DNA of 6,373 bases from Rhodospirillales bacterium RIFCSPLOWO2_12_FULL_67_15 (GTDB lineage Bacteria > Pseudomonadota > Alphaproteobacteria > Rhodospirillales > 2-12-FULL-67-15). Below the pieces are notes generated by a model, which saw only the letters and a list, made by a program, of their open reading frames with translations, ran no database searches and was not told the origin of the DNA. The stretch lies in the NCBI GenBank assembly GCA_001830475.1, contig MIAC01000040.1, positions 1 to 6,373 on the forward strand. Direction: 5' to 3'. Of this stretch, positions 6,336 through 6,373 are shown in pieces. Made by a program: the position numbers and the translations under genes. Each line of letters starts with the position of its first letter. Positions within the stretch are counted from its first letter, which is position 1.

Positions 6336-6373
6336 TGGTTCGAGAGAGGCCGATAGTTCGACAACTTGGTATG

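Noticed and set aside
6098..6364. 88-residue minus-strand frame upstream of ispH
   Set aside because: TTG start; much of it is translation of the palindromic repeat (FWPERSGEPESS-type peptide), a common false gene call.
1..6373. CRISPR array, tRNA, rRNA, insertion sequence or integrase
   Set aside because: No spaced direct repeats, no cloverleaf-like tRNA sequence and no transposase or integrase motifs were seen.

Overview
The window looks like chromosomal DNA from a GC-rich alphaproteobacterium. The best guess is a Rhodospirillales-like lineage. This is inferred from the hopanoid gene set, the protein flavour, and an intergenic palindromic repeat of a type common in that class. No rRNA or other taxonomic marker is present, so the placement is tentative.

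Layout. Positions 1-1130 hold a two-gene plus-strand module: the C-terminal part of an AAA/ABC-type ATPase, cut by the window edge, overlapping by an ATGA junction a DUF4276-type protein with Toprim-like acidic motifs. This pair resembles ATPase/Toprim (OLD- or PARIS-like) anti-phage modules and has visibly lower GC than the rest of the window. After a roughly 140-bp spacer with a hairpin comes a plus-strand hopanoid pair: squalene-hopene cyclase (shc/hpnF) and, directly abutting it, the adenosylhopane nucleoside phosphorylase hpnG. Facing them on the minus strand is a second pair, ispH followed by hpnH after a 12-bp gap. The two pairs converge, and the 3' ends of hpnG and hpnH overlap by 51 bp with codons in register. 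The last 272 bp (6102-6373) contain the ispH 5' region and a palindromic intergenic repeat.

How the genes work together. IspH makes the isoprenoid units IPP and DMAPP, which feed squalene synthesis (hpnCDE are not in this window). Shc cyclises squalene to hopene/diploptene. HpnH, a radical SAM enzyme, adds a 5'-deoxyadenosyl group to give adenosylhopane, and HpnG removes adenine to give the ribosylhopane precursor of extended hopanoids. The window thus covers precursor supply, ring formation and the first two side-chain steps. The metabolic genes are well-known families. The least characterised part is the ATPase/DUF4276 module on the left.
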